From Diaphorobacter aerolatus (GTDB taxonomy: Bacteria > Pseudomonadota > Gammaproteobacteria > Burkholderiales > Burkholderiaceae_C), in contig NZ_CP060783.1 of the NCBI RefSeq assembly GCF_014489535.1, positions 1,054,001-1,118,000 of the forward strand: a stretch of DNA of 64,000 bases, in the 5' to 3' direction. Made by a program: the position numbers and the translations under genes. The notes under the pieces were generated by a model. That model was given only the letters and a program-made list of their open reading frames with translations, was not told the origin of the DNA and made no database searches. Below are positions 8,101-17,001 of this stretch, in pieces (the first letter of the stretch is position 1; each line of letters opens with the position of its first letter).

Positions 8101-8369
8101 ACGGGCGCTGATTTCATTTCGGCACGTTGCCAGCAAAGCGCTGCGACAGTGGTCTAAAATCGCAGGCTTCGGGACGTGATGCGTTCCTTGACCGGGCGGC
8201 CCGCTGGCCGCATCGCATGTTCTTTAGGGGCCGCCCTCAACGGGCACGTTCTGCTGCAGCCGACGAGGATTTCTCGGCCATTGCAGTCAGCAGAAAACCG
8301 CATGGCCCGCCGCTCGGACAGGCGTTGCCCAGCAGGACGCACGGCGCACCCCCCAATCGAAAGCCCCGC
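8101..8369 (+). promoter_or_regulatory. Leader region of the ribBX operon
   Basis: TAAAAT at about 8153 could be a -10 element, giving a leader of roughly 200 bases before the ribBX start. Such a long leader before a riboflavin gene invites the idea of an FMN riboswitch. I see only scattered resemblance (GACCGGGCGG near 8190, GCCGAC near 8259), not the conserved core, so I annotate it only as a leader. Confidence 0.35.
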
Positions 8370-9491
8370 ATGAATTCCCCCCTCACGCCCGCGCCGGTTT
8401 CCTCCGTTGAAGAGATCGTGGCCGAGATGCGCGCTGGCCGCATCGTCATCCTGGTGGATGAAGAAGACCGTGAAAACGAAGGCGACCTGGTGCTGGCCGC
8501 CGATCACGTGACGCCCGATGCGATCAACTTCATGGCCCGGTATGGCCGTGGCCTGATCTGCCTGACGCTCACCCGCGACCGCTGCGAGCGCCTGAATCTG
8601 CCGCCGATGGTGCCGCGCAACGGCACCAAGATGGGCACGGCCTTCACCGCCTCCATCGAGGCCGCTGAAGGCGTGACCACCGGCATTTCCGCAGCCGACC
8701 GCGCACGCACCGTGCAGGCCGCCGTCGCGCCGCATGCCAGGGCCGCCGATCTGGTGCAGCCCGGTCACATCTTCCCGCTGCAGGCCGTCGATGGCGGCGT
8801 GCTGATGCGCGCCGGTCATACCGAAGCCGGTTGCGACCTGGCGGCCATGGCCGGCTGCACGCCCGCTGCCGTGATCTGCGAAGTGATGAAGGACGACGGC
8901 ACGATGGCGCGCCTGCCCGATCTGCAACTCTTCGCCGCCGAACACGGCCTGAAGATCGGCACGATTGCCGATCTCATCCAGTACCGCAGCCGCCACGAAT
9001 CGCTGGTGCAAAAGGTCAGCGAACGCGAGTTGCAGACCGCCTTCGGCACGTTCACCGCGCATGCCTTCCACGAAGCCACGAGCAACGCCGTGCACATCGC
9101 GCTGGTGATGGGCTCGTGGAACGAAGACCAGGCCATCCCCGTGCGCGTGCACGAGCCGCTGTCGGTGCTCGACGCGCTGGAGATCAACCGCTCGATGCAC
9201 TCCTGGGGTCTGCAACCGAGCCTCGAATACATCGCCCGCGACGGTCAGGGCGTGGCCGTGCTGCTGAACTGTGGCGAAAGCGGCGAGCAACTGCTCGAAC
9301 AGTTCGACGGCACGGCGCGCGCCGCCCATGCGCCGGAGCGCGGTCGCATGGACCTGCGCACTTATGGCGTGGGCGCGCAGATCCTGCGCGAAGTGGGCGT
9401 CAAGAAGATGCAACTGCTCGGCCAGCCGCGCCGCATGCCCAGCATGGCGGGCTATGACCTCGAAATCACCGGATACATCCCCAAGGACTGA
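8370..9491 (+). CDS. ribBX: 3,4-dihydroxy-2-butanone-4-phosphate synthase with degenerate GTP cyclohydrolase II-like half
   Basis: This 373-residue protein would make the four-carbon riboflavin precursor from ribulose 5-phosphate. The N-terminal DHBP synthase half is intact: [12 protein letters not shown] near residue 32, TAFTASIEA, and [15 protein letters not shown]. The C-terminal half has the RibA fold (ending [17 protein letters not shown]). However, the zinc and catalytic segment with three Cys is replaced by [18 protein letters not shown], so cyclohydrolase activity is not expected. This matches the RibBX type known from proteobacteria, and a separate ribA should exist elsewhere. ATG at 8370 starts right before the first conserved strand. 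The stop is five bases before ribH. Confidence 0.9.
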   Translation: MNSPLTPAPVSSVEEIVAEMRAGRIVILVDEEDRENEGDLVLAADHVTPDAINFMARYGRGLICLTLTRDRCERLNLPPMVPRNGTKMGTAFTASIEAAEGVTTGISAADRARTVQAAVAPHARAADLVQPGHIFPLQAVDGGVLMRAGHTEAGCDLAAMAGCTPAAVICEVMKDDGTMARLPDLQLFAAEHGLKIGTIADLIQYRSRHESLVQKVSERELQTAFGTFTAHAFHEATSNAVHIALVMGSWNEDQAIPVRVHEPLSVLDALEINRSMHSWGLQPSLEYIARDGQGVAVLLNCGESGEQLLEQFDGTARAAHAPERGRMDLRTYGVGAQILREVGVKKMQLLGQPRRMPSMAGYDLEITGYIPKD

Positions 9492-9496
9492 ACACT

Positions 9497-10006
9497 ATGC
9501 AAGGCGCAGAAAAAGGCAAGCAACCTCAACTGGACGGCTCGGGCCTCACCATCGGCATCGTGCAGGCCCGATTCAACGAAGGCATCACCAATGCCCTGTT
9601 CGACGCTTGTTTCAAGGAACTCGTCGCGCTTGGCGTGGACGCCAACGACATCGACCACGTCACCGTACCCGGCGCGCTCGAAGTGCCGCTGGCGTTGCAG
9701 ACGCTCGCCAATCGCGGCGAGCACGATGCACTGATCGCGCTCGGCTGCATCATTCGCGGCGAGACCTATCACTTCGAACTCGTTGCCAATGAATCGGGCG
9801 CTGGCGTGACGCGCGTGGGTCTCGACTTCGATCTGCCGATCGCGAACGCCATCCTGACCACCGAAAATCTCGAGCAGGCCATGGCCCGCCGAACCGAAAA
9901 AGGTACCGATGCCGCGCGCGTCGCGGTTGAAATGGCGCAACTCGTGTCCGAACTCACGATCAACGACGACGACATGGACATCCTCATGAACGGAGATGCC
10001 GAATGA
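9497..10006 (+). CDS. ribH: 6,7-dimethyl-8-ribityllumazine synthase
   Basis: This 169-residue enzyme condenses the DHBP made by RibBX with the ribitylamino-pyrimidine to give lumazine, the penultimate step of riboflavin synthesis. Family motifs are [16 protein letters not shown] near residue 22, [15 protein letters not shown] near residue 58, and [14 protein letters not shown] near residue 82. The TNENLEQA-like segment appears here as [16 protein letters not shown] (TTENLEQA). It is co-directional with ribBX, and its end overlaps the nusB start by four bases (ATGA type), so it is in the same operon. Confidence 0.95.
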   Translation: MQGAEKGKQPQLDGSGLTIGIVQARFNEGITNALFDACFKELVALGVDANDIDHVTVPGALEVPLALQTLANRGEHDALIALGCIIRGETYHFELVANESGAGVTRVGLDFDLPIANAILTTENLEQAMARRTEKGTDAARVAVEMAQLVSELTINDDDMDILMNGDAE

Positions 10007-10545
10007 GCGAACTCAACAAACCCCGCCCGCCACGCCAGCCACGCACCGGCACGACGAGTACCGGAGCCCGCAAGGCAGCGTCCAAGTCGGGGCGCAGCCG
10101 CGCGCGTGAATTCGTGCTGCAGGCGCTGTACCAGCACATTCTGAGCGGCAACGATGCGAGCGACATCGACCTGTTCACCCGCGATCTCGCTGGCTTTCAC
10201 AAGGCCGACGTCGCGCACTACGATGCCGTGTTGCATGGCTGCATCAGCACCGCCGCCGACCTCGACAGGCTGATCGAGCCCAAGCTCGATCGCAAGCTCT
10301 CGGAAATTTCGCCCATCGAGCATGCGGTGATGTGGATCGGCGTCTACGAGTTCCAGAATTGCATCGACGTGCCGTGGCGCGTGGTGCTCAACGAATGCAT
10401 CGAGCTGGCCAAGGAATTTGGCGGCACCGACGGCCACAAGTACGTGAACGGCGTGCTCAACGGCCTGGCGCCGCAGTTGCGCGCGACCGAAGTGGCCGCC
10501 GACAAGGCCAGGCCAGCGGCAGACGGTTCCGGCGACGAAGCCTGA
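10003..10545 (+). CDS. nusB: Transcription antitermination factor NusB
   Basis: The protein has 180 residues, slightly longer than E. coli NusB (139) because of a basic, disordered N-terminal tail of about 28 residues and a short C-terminal extension. The NusB core follows: [44 protein letters not shown] in separate segments, and [26 protein letters not shown] near the end. NusB works with NusE, NusA and NusG on boxA RNA in rRNA antitermination. The ribH-nusB pairing is a widespread arrangement, and the ATGA overlap supports coupling. Confidence 0.93.
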   Translation: MSELNKPRPPRQPRTGTTSTGARKAASKSGRSRAREFVLQALYQHILSGNDASDIDLFTRDLAGFHKADVAHYDAVLHGCISTAADLDRLIEPKLDRKLSEISPIEHAVMWIGVYEFQNCIDVPWRVVLNECIELAKEFGGTDGHKYVNGVLNGLAPQLRATEVAADKARPAADGSGDEA

Positions 10546-10585
10546 CCGGGCGCGGCCGCGAACCGAACAGCGAATACGAACAGCA

Positions 10586-11770
10586 ATGAAATTTTCGACA
10601 CGCGCAGAAAAGATCGAACCGTTCTACGTGATGGAGGTGGCCAAGGCCGCCCAGGCACTGGCCCGTGACGTGGCCGGCACGAACAGCCCGATGATCTTCC
10701 TGAACATCGGCGAACCCGACTTCACCGCGCCGCCGTTGGTGCAGGAAGCGGCGGACCGCGCCGTGCGCGCCGGCATCACGCAGTACACGAACGCGCTCGG
10801 CCTTGAAGCGCTGCGCGAGAAAATCAGCCAGTGGTACCGTGATCGCTTTGGCGTGAACGTTCCCGCGCAACGCGTCGTCGTGACGGCGGGCGCCTCGGCG
10901 GCGCTGCAACTGGCCTGTCTCGCGTTGATCGAGCGCGGCGACGAGATCCTCATGCCCGACCCGAGCTACCCCTGCAACCGTCACTTCGTGAGCGCGGCAG
11001 AAGGCACGGCGGTGCTGATTCCGACCACCGCGCAGGAGCGCTACCAGTTGAGCGCGGCCAAGGTCGAGGCGGCCTGGGGCGAACGCACGCGCGGCGTGCT
11101 GCTCGCCTCGCCCTCCAACCCGACCGGCACCTCGATTGCGCCCGATGAGCTGCGCAGCATCCACAAGGTGGTCAAGGAACGCGGCGGCATCACCATCATC
11201 GACGAGATCTACCTTGGGCTCTCGTATGACGAGGCATTCGGCCAGTCGGCGCTGGCAATCGATGACGACATCATCAGCATCAACAGCTTCAGCAAGTACT
11301 TCAACATGACCGGCTGGCGTCTGGGCTGGATGGTCGTGCCCGAAGCCATGGTGCCCGTGGTCGAGCGCCTCGCGCAGAACCTGTTCATCTGCGCGAGCAC
11401 GATCTCGCAACACGCCGCCCTCGCCTGCTTCGAGCCCGACAGCATCAACGAATACGAGCAGCGCCGTGCGCAATTCAAGGCGCGCCGCGACTACTTCATT
11501 CCCGCGCTCAACGAGTTGGGACTGAACGTGCCCGTGATGCCCGATGGCGCGTTCTACGCGTGGGCAGACTGCACGCAGGCCGCGCAAAGACTCGGCGTCG
11601 ATGGGAGCTGGGACTTTGCATTCGAGCTGATGAAGCGCGCGCATTTGGCGATCACGCCGGGCCGCGATTTCGGCATCGCGGACACGGGCCGCTTCGTGCG
11701 TTTTTCGACCGCCAATTCAATGGCGCAATTGCAGGAGGCGGTCGCACGCCTCAAGCAGCTCATCGGCTGA
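10586..11770 (+). CDS. PLP-dependent aminotransferase, class I (aspartate aminotransferase-like)
   Basis: The protein has 394 residues with the fold-type I pattern. YTNALGLEALREKISQWY is near residue 70. PSNPTG is near residue 175. DEIYLGLSYDE carries the Asp/Tyr PLP contacts near residue 205. SFSKYFNMTGWRLGW holds the Schiff-base Lys near residue 235. The C-terminal Arg that binds the substrate carboxylate is in GRFVRFS. It belongs to the AspC/AlaT-like Ibeta/Igamma group; substrate specificity is not decided by sequence. It begins 41 bases after nusB and ends a few bases before ybgC, within the same co-directional block. Confidence 0.85.
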   Translation: MKFSTRAEKIEPFYVMEVAKAAQALARDVAGTNSPMIFLNIGEPDFTAPPLVQEAADRAVRAGITQYTNALGLEALREKISQWYRDRFGVNVPAQRVVVTAGASAALQLACLALIERGDEILMPDPSYPCNRHFVSAAEGTAVLIPTTAQERYQLSAAKVEAAWGERTRGVLLASPSNPTGTSIAPDELRSIHKVVKERGGITIIDEIYLGLSYDEAFGQSALAIDDDIISINSFSKYFNMTGWRLGWMVVPEAMVPVVERLAQNLFICASTISQHAALACFEPDSINEYEQRRAQFKARRDYFIPALNELGLNVPVMPDGAFYAWADCTQAAQRLGVDGSWDFAFELMKRAHLAITPGRDFGIADTGRFVRFSTANSMAQLQEAVARLKQLIG

Positions 11771-11773
11771 ACC

Positions 11774-12211
11774 ATGGATATGGCATTCGAATGGCCCGTG
11801 AGAGTCTATTGGGAGGACACGGACGCCGGTGGCATCGTGTTCTATGCCAACTACCTGAAATTCTTCGAGCGCGCCCGCACCGAATGGCTGCGCTCGCTCG
11901 GTTTCGGGCAGCACGACATGCGGGAACAAACTGGCGGAATGTTTGTCGTAACCGGTGCCAATCTGCGTTATCACCGGCCCGCGCGGCTCGACGATGAACT
12001 GATTGTTACTGCCGCGGTCAGCGAAATGGGCAAAGCATCGTTAACAATAGAACAGAAGGCGCTCCTCAAGCCAGCGCAGATGAATCAGGTAACTTCTTCT
12101 TCTCCCCTGTCTTTGCTGTGTGAAGCGTCCATCCGCATCGGCTGGGTGGACGCCGCTCACATGCGCCCTTCGCGTATTCCCGGCACTCTTTTGGAACAAC
12201 TCAAATCATGA
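11774..12211 (+). CDS. ybgC: YbgC-type acyl-CoA thioesterase of the tol cluster
   Basis: A hot-dog-fold protein of 145 residues. The N-terminal signature VYWEDTDAGGIVFYANYLKF contains the catalytic Asp (DTDAGG), followed by FERARTEWLRSLG. YbgC hydrolyses short- to medium-chain acyl-CoA and is conserved at the head of tol operons. Here it directly precedes tolQ, and the last bases overlap the tolQ start (ATGA at 12208-12211). The length is slightly above the usual 134 because of a loop around residues 100-110. Confidence 0.9.
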   Translation: MDMAFEWPVRVYWEDTDAGGIVFYANYLKFFERARTEWLRSLGFGQHDMREQTGGMFVVTGANLRYHRPARLDDELIVTAAVSEMGKASLTIEQKALLKPAQMNQVTSSSPLSLLCEASIRIGWVDAAHMRPSRIPGTLLEQLKS

Positions 12212-12906
12212 ATCAAGACATGTCCATCGCGAGCCTGGTGCTCAATGCCAGCTGGGTGGTTCAAATCGTCATGGTCCTGCTGCTCGGCGTGTCCGTCGCA
12301 AGCTGGGCGGCCATCTTTCGCAAACTCTTTGCGCTCAAACGCGTGAAGGAACTCAACGAGGATTTCGAGCGCGACTTCTGGTCGGGCAACAGTCTCAATG
12401 ATCTCTATGCGAGCGCCGCGCAGAACGCCAAGCAGGCCGGACCGATGGAGCGCATCTTCGCCAGCGGCATGCGCGAATACCAGAAGCTGCGCGAGCGCCG
12501 CATCAGCGACCCCGGCACGCTGCTCGACGGCGCACGCCGCGCGATGCGCGCGAGCTTCCAGCGCGAGATGGACGTGATCGAATCGAGCCTGTCTTTCCTT
12601 GGCTCCGTCGCCTCGGTCAGCCCCTACGTCGGCCTGTTCGGCACGGTGTGGGGGATCATGCACGCGTTCACTGGCTTTGCCGGCATGGAACAGGTGACGC
12701 TCGCCACCGTTGCTCCGGGCATTGCCGAAGCGCTGGTGGCGACCGCCATTGGCCTGTTCGCCGCCATTCCTGCGGTGATCGCCTACAACCGTTTTGCACG
12801 CGACATCGACCGCGTGGCCACGCATCAGGAAACCTTCATCGAAGAGTTCTCCAACATCCTGCAGCGCAACCTTGGCGGCCAGCCAGGTTCGTCGTCGGGC
12901 CACTGA
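12208..12906 (+). CDS. tolQ: Tol-Pal system inner-membrane proton channel subunit TolQ
   Basis: The protein has 232 residues of the MotA/TolQ/ExbB family with three membrane helices, around residues 18-40, 130-155 and 175-198. The region between helix 2 and helix 3 (SPYVGLFGTVWGIMHAF, then TLATVAPGIAEALVATAIGLFAAIPAVIAYN in pieces) is diagnostic. With TolR it uses the proton-motive force to energise TolA during outer-membrane constriction. It is coupled to ybgC by overlap and followed 21 bases later by tolR. Confidence 0.95.
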   Translation: MNQDMSIASLVLNASWVVQIVMVLLLGVSVASWAAIFRKLFALKRVKELNEDFERDFWSGNSLNDLYASAAQNAKQAGPMERIFASGMREYQKLRERRISDPGTLLDGARRAMRASFQREMDVIESSLSFLGSVASVSPYVGLFGTVWGIMHAFTGFAGMEQVTLATVAPGIAEALVATAIGLFAAIPAVIAYNRFARDIDRVATHQETFIEEFSNILQRNLGGQPGSSSGH

Positions 12907-12927
12907 AGCACCAAGGAGCAGAAGAAC

Positions 12928-13356
12928 ATGCCCGTAATGGCTTCCCGAGGCGGCTCGCGTCGTCGCTCCATGAACGAGATCAACATGGTTCCGTTCATCG
13001 ACGTCATGCTCGTGCTGCTGATCATCTTCATGGTCACCGCGCCCATGATGACCCCGAGTTCGGTCAACGTGCCGTCGGTTGGCAAAGGTGCCAAGACGCC
13101 CAAGACCTTCGGTCAGGTGATCGTGCAAAAAGACGGAGGCGTCACGCTCAAGACCGATGGCAATGAGCGCGCGCTGTCGCTTCAGGCACTTGGCAGCGCA
13201 GCGCGCACCTGGCAGAAGGAGCAGGAAGAGGGAACGCCCGTGCTGATCACGGCCGAGAAGTCGGTGAACTATGAATCGGTGATGAAGGCGATGGATGCGC
13301 TGCAGCGCGCAGGCGTCGAGCGCGTCGGCCTCACCGTGAAATCGTCCGGCAACTGA
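12928..13356 (+). CDS. tolR: Tol-Pal system protein TolR
   Basis: The protein has 142 residues of the ExbD/TolR family. A basic N-terminus (RGGSRRRSMNEINMVPFID) leads into one membrane helix. The conserved Asp in VPFIDVMLVLLIIFMVTAP carries the proton. The periplasmic part ends GVERVGLTVKSSGN. A good AGGAG-type signal (CCAAGGAGCAG) precedes the ATG. It lies between tolQ and tolA in the standard order. Confidence 0.95.
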   Translation: MPVMASRGGSRRRSMNEINMVPFIDVMLVLLIIFMVTAPMMTPSSVNVPSVGKGAKTPKTFGQVIVQKDGGVTLKTDGNERALSLQALGSAARTWQKEQEEGTPVLITAEKSVNYESVMKAMDALQRAGVERVGLTVKSSGN

Positions 13357-13398
13357 CCGATCCAGCAAGCAAGCAAGGTATAGCCGCTCAATCGCTGA

Positions 13399-14488
13399 AT
13401 GCAATCCATCAAAGAACGCGACCAATTTGCCCCGCCCCGTCCTCCCGGACGGATGCGCGCAGTCGCACTCGCCGTGCTGGCCCACGCCGTGCTGATCGGC
13501 GCGCTCACGTGGGGAATCAACTGGAAGAAATCGTCCGATGCGCCCGCATCGGAAGCGGAACTCTGGGCCGCGTTGCCGCAGCAGGCCGCACCGCGCGCGG
13601 TCGAACCGTCACCCCCCCACCGCCGCCCGATCCCAAGCCGGAGCCGAGACCCACTCCGCCGCCGCCCCTCCACCACCTCCTCCTCCGCCGCCCAAACCGC
13701 AGGTCCAGCCCGACACGCGCGACGCCGACATTGCGCTTGAGCGCAAGAAAAAGCGCGAGGAAGAAGAAAAGGAAAAGAAGCGCCAGCAGCAATTGCAGCT
13801 TGAGAAAGAGCGCAAGGAAAAGGAGCGCAAGGAAGCCGAAGAAGACCGCAAGGAGCGGCTTGAGGAACAAAAGCGCGAGAAGCTCGAACAGCAGAAAAAG
13901 GACAAGGCCGAAAAGGAAAAGGCCGAGCGCGAGAAGGAGCGCAAGGACCAGCAGCTCGAACGCGAAAAGGAAAAGAAGGAACAGGCCGAAAAGGATCGCA
14001 AGGAAAAAGCCGAGAAGGCCGAAAAAGCTGCCAAGGCCGAGGCCGACAAGAAGAAGGCGGCCGAAGACAAGCGCAAGGCCGACGCCGCCGCAGCCAAGGC
14101 GGCAGACGCCCAGCGCGCGGAAAACCTGCGGCGCATGCAGGGCATGGCCGGTGCGACCGGCAGTGCCACGCACAATGCCGGACCCGGCGGCAGCAGCAGC
14201 GGTTCCGGTTCGGGTGGTCCCTCTGCGGGCTATGCAGGCAAGGTGGCAGCCAAGGTGCGCCCGAACATCGTGTTCCCCGACGCGATCTCGGGCAACCCGC
14301 GCGCCGAGGTCGAAGTGCGTGCGTCGCCGGACGGCACGATTGTCGGCACACGCCTCGTCAAATCCAGCGGCAACCCCGCATGGGATCAAGCCGTGCTGCG
14401 AGCGCTCGAAAAGACCGACACCTTGCCCAAGGACACCGATGGCCGCGTGCCCTCATCGCTCAGCATCGGGTTCAGGCCGAACGACTGA
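13399..14488 (+). CDS. tolA: Tol-Pal system protein TolA, two apparent frameshifts
   Basis: The N-terminal membrane anchor (AVALAVLAHAVLIGALTWG, residues ~20-40) is in one frame, a Pro-rich linker (PPPPPDPKPEPRPTPPPP) in a second, and the long Lys/Glu/Arg coiled-coil plus C-terminal domain in a third. One base is missing in the C7 run at 13612-13618 and one in the CCCC at 13665-13668. Restoring both gives 363 residues. Domain II is about 130 residues of K/E/R/A heptad-like sequence. Domain III ends with RAEVEVRASPDGTI and GNPAWDQAVLRALEKTDTLP, the TonB-like fold that contacts TolB/Pal and the outer membrane. tolB and pal do not follow; a repeat array does. Confidence 0.9.
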
Positions 14489-14510
14489 TCGACGGCTCAT
14501 CATGAGCGAA

Positions 14511-14530
14511 CAAAACGGGGCCCCGTTTTG
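14511..14530 (+). terminator. Palindrome after tolA, probable terminator
   Basis: CAAAACGGGGCCCCGTTTTG is a perfect 20-base palindrome 22 bases after the tolA stop. As RNA it can fold with a GGCC loop and ends in four U, so it resembles a bidirectional intrinsic terminator, but it lacks a long U tract. Confidence 0.5.
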
Positions 14531-14574
14531 ATTGGATGTGCCTGACCCATCAGACGCCCCGCTCCGCCTTCACT

Positions 14575-15258
14575 CCCTCGCCCGCTGGCGGGAGAGGGCT
14601 GGGGTGAGGGTGGTGGTGAGCTCGCTACACAAGGATGGCTGAATGAACAAGCGCCGTACCCCCTCACCCCTGCCCTCTCCCCACAAGTGGTGGAGAGGGA
14701 GATGAACGCCGCAGCGCACATGGTGTCGTTCGACAAATCAATCGCTGAACGACAGAGCAGATTCGAACCGCGCGCTCCCCGCATCTTCTCCCTCGCCCGC
14801 TGGCGGGAGAAGGCTGGGTGAGGGTGGTGCTGAACTCTCTACAAGGATGGCTGAATGAACAAGCGCCGCAGCCCCCTCACCCCTACCCTCTCCCCACAAG
14901 TGGTGGAGAAGGAGATGAATGCCGCAGCGCACATGGGGTCGTTCGACAAATCAATCGCTGAACGACAGAGCAGATTCGAACCGCGCGCTCCCCACATCTT
15001 CTCCCTCGCCCGCTGGCGGGAGAGGGCTGGGGTGAGGGTGGTGCTGAGCTCGCTACAAGGATGGCTGAATGAACAAGCGCCGTAGCCCCTCACCCTTGCC
15101 CTCTCCCCCACAAGTGGTGGAGAGGGAGATGAACGCCACAGCGCACATGGTGTCGTTCGACAAATCAATCGCTGAACGACAGAGCAGATTCGAACCGCGC
15201 GCTCCCCACATCTTCTCCCTCGCCCGCTGGCGGGAGAGGGCTGGGGTGAGGGTGGTGC
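14575..15258. repeat. 214-bp tandem repeat, three units plus a partial fourth
   Basis: Near-identical units start at 14575, 14790, 15003 and 15217 (spacing 215, 213, 214). Each unit starts with a GC-rich palindrome, CCCTCGCCCGCTGGCGGGAG followed by AGGG. Each also contains a second inverted repeat, CCTCTCCCCAC/GTGGTGGAGAGG, and the marker CGTTCGACAAATCAATCGCT. The fourth copy stops after its first ~42 bases. The palindromes resemble dispersed repeats common in Burkholderiales genomes. No unit encodes a conserved protein: 214 is not a multiple of three and no frame is shared. The array lies between tolA and the convergent transporter gene. Confidence 0.85.
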
Positions 15259-15269
15259 GGCGCTCGCGC

Positions 15270-15297
15270 AAAAAAAAGGGACGTCCATTGACGCCCC
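15270..15297 (-). terminator. Intrinsic terminator of the MHS transporter gene
   Basis: Read on the minus strand, GGGGCGTC-AATG-GACGTCCC is followed by seven T. It lies about 30 bases after the stop of the minus-strand transporter gene and also isolates it from the repeat array. Confidence 0.8.
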
Positions 15298-15328
15298 TTC
15301 TGTTCTCAGTGCCTTGAGAACACTCTCA

Positions 15329-16663
15329 TCACGCCTCGCGCTGCTCCAGCACGCGGTTGATGCGCAGCGCCAGCAGCGTGCAGACGGCACCCGACAGCAG
15401 GTATAGCGACACGGCCATCAGTCCGAATTTCGCCGACAGCCCGAGCGCCACCAGTGGCGCGAAGGCCGCGCCGATCAACCAGGCCAGATCGTTGGACAGG
15501 GCCGCACCGGTGTAGCGGAAGTGGCTGGAGAAATTATTGGTCACCGTGCCCGATGACTGGCCATACGACAGACCCAGCAGGATGAAGCCCACCAGAATGA
15601 AGATGTTGTTGCCCGTGGAGCCCGCGCCCAGCAGGAACGGAGCGGCCAGGCTGAACACGCCGATCAGCACCGCCATGGTGCCGAGTAGATTGCGACGACC
15701 CACCTTGTCGGCAAGCGTGCCCGAGATCACGATGGCACCGGCGGCAAACACCGCGCCCACCATCTGCACATTGAGCACGTCGACCATGGACTGCTCGGAG
15801 TACATCGAGATCCACGAAAGCGGGAACACCGTCACCAGATGGAACAGCGCAAGGCTCGCAAGCGCGGCGAACGCGCCGAGCAGCACGTTGCCACCTTCCG
15901 CGCTCATCACCTCGGTCACGCTCACGGGCTCGAGTTCACGGGCCTGCAGCGCATCGGCATACGACTGTCCCACCACCAGACGCAGGCGCGCGAACAGCGC
16001 CACCACGTTGATCGCGAACGCGACGAAGAACGGATAGCGCCAGCCCCAATCGAGGAACTCGCTGACCGGCAGGCTGCTGTACAGATAGGCAAACAAAGCG
16101 GCCGCGATGATGAAGCCGAGCGGCGCGCCGAGCTGGCCGATCATCGAGTACCAGCCGCGCTTGTCCTTGGGCACGCCCATGGCGAGCAGCGACGGCAGTC
16201 CGTCCCACGACCCGCCGAGCGCGAGGCCCTGGCCGATGCGCAGCACGATCAGCACCACGATGGCCGTAGAACCCACGGCCGCGTAGTTGGGCAGAAACGC
16301 CATGCCCACGGTGCACACGCCAAGCGTGAGCATCGCAATCGACAGCTTGGTGCCGCGCCCCCAGCGTCGCTGAACGGCCATGCCGATGGCGGTGCCGACC
16401 GGTCTCGCGATAAACGCCAGCGCGAAGATCGCGAACGACATCAGCGTTCCATCCAGGCGCGACAAAAACGGAAACAGGGTGAACGGAAATACCAGTACGC
16501 AGGCGATACCGAATACGAAAAAGTCGAAATACTCGGACGAACGCCCGATGATCACGCCGACAGCGATTTCATTGGGTGTGACGTCCTCATCCGTGTGCGC
16601 ACGCGAAAGAGAATTGGCATCTTCAACGCGTGGCGCGGTATAGGCTACGGAACCGCTGCTCAT
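15329..16663 (-). CDS. MFS transporter, metabolite:H+ symporter (MHS) type
   Basis: The protein has about 444 residues and 12 predicted membrane helices. MHS-type features are EYFDFFVFGIACVLVFP in the first helix, the loop motif after helix 2 (ARPVGTAIGMAVQRRWGRGT), and RIGQGLALGGSWDG after helix 4. This family imports organic acids or osmolytes with protons; the substrate is not evident. ATG at 16661-16663 is favoured over the adjacent upstream TTG because AAGGAG lies seven bases before it. It is transcribed away from the cyo operon and shares the intergenic region 16664-17001. Confidence 0.85.
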   Translation of the reverse strand: MSSGSVAYTAPRVEDANSLSRAHTDEDVTPNEIAVGVIIGRSSEYFDFFVFGIACVLVFPFTLFPFLSRLDGTLMSFAIFALAFIARPVGTAIGMAVQRRWGRGTKLSIAMLTLGVCTVGMAFLPNYAAVGSTAIVVLIVLRIGQGLALGGSWDGLPSLLAMGVPKDKRGWYSMIGQLGAPLGFIIAAALFAYLYSSLPVSEFLDWGWRYPFFVAFAINVVALFARLRLVVGQSYADALQARELEPVSVTEVMSAEGGNVLLGAFAALASLALFHLVTVFPLSWISMYSEQSMVDVLNVQMVGAVFAAGAIVISGTLADKVGRRNLLGTMAVLIGVFSLAAPFLLGAGSTGNNIFILVGFILLGLSYGQSSGTVTNNFSSHFRYTGAALSNDLAWLIGAAFAPLVALGLSAKFGLMAVSLYLLSGAVCTLLALRINRVLEQREA

Positions 16664-17001
16664 CAAGAAACTCCTTGTCCATCTGACATTTTTTGCCAGG
16701 TTCGCGGTCGGCGATGCTCGTGGTCATCGCCAGAAATCCGGAACCTCGTGCAGTTCTATACCCGCAGTTTAGGCGTCAAAAGTCCATAAACACAGGCAAA
16801 CCCGAGTGCAAAACCCTAGATATTTGTCAGTCTTTTGCTATTTTAGGGTGACAAACCGGTCCTAAGTCCTTGTCGCGCTTGATATTGGACAAATTGTCCA
16901 CTCGACATCTTTGGTATCGGGATTACAGTCTCGCTTATTCAGTAATCCGCGTTAACACCGAGGGGGCAAACCCTGTGTGCGCGACTTTGTCCATTCCAAG
17001 C
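16664..17001. promoter_or_regulatory. Divergent promoter region between the MHS transporter and cyoABCD
   Basis: This gap of 338 bases has no gene. It contains the palindrome at 16886-16900 (annotated separately) and GAGGGGG at about 16961-16967. That last element could be the ribosome-binding site of an upstream GTG start for cyoA (16975). I did not find a full FNR-type box here. Confidence 0.5.
16886..16900. promoter_or_regulatory. Perfect palindrome upstream of cyoA, possible operator
   Basis: TGGACAA-A-TTGTCCA is a perfect 15-base inverted repeat about 100 bases before cyoA. Symmetry and position suggest a dimeric regulator site. Which regulator binds is not evident. Confidence 0.45.

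Noticed and set aside
8101..8369. FMN riboswitch
   Set aside because: The highly conserved core is missing and the spacing of the matching fragments is wrong. Kept only as a low-interest observation.
14855..15390. Short frames within the tandem repeats that look alike
   Set aside because: They arise because the DNA units are copies. The unit length is not a multiple of three, starts and stops are not shared, and there are no ribosome-binding sites.
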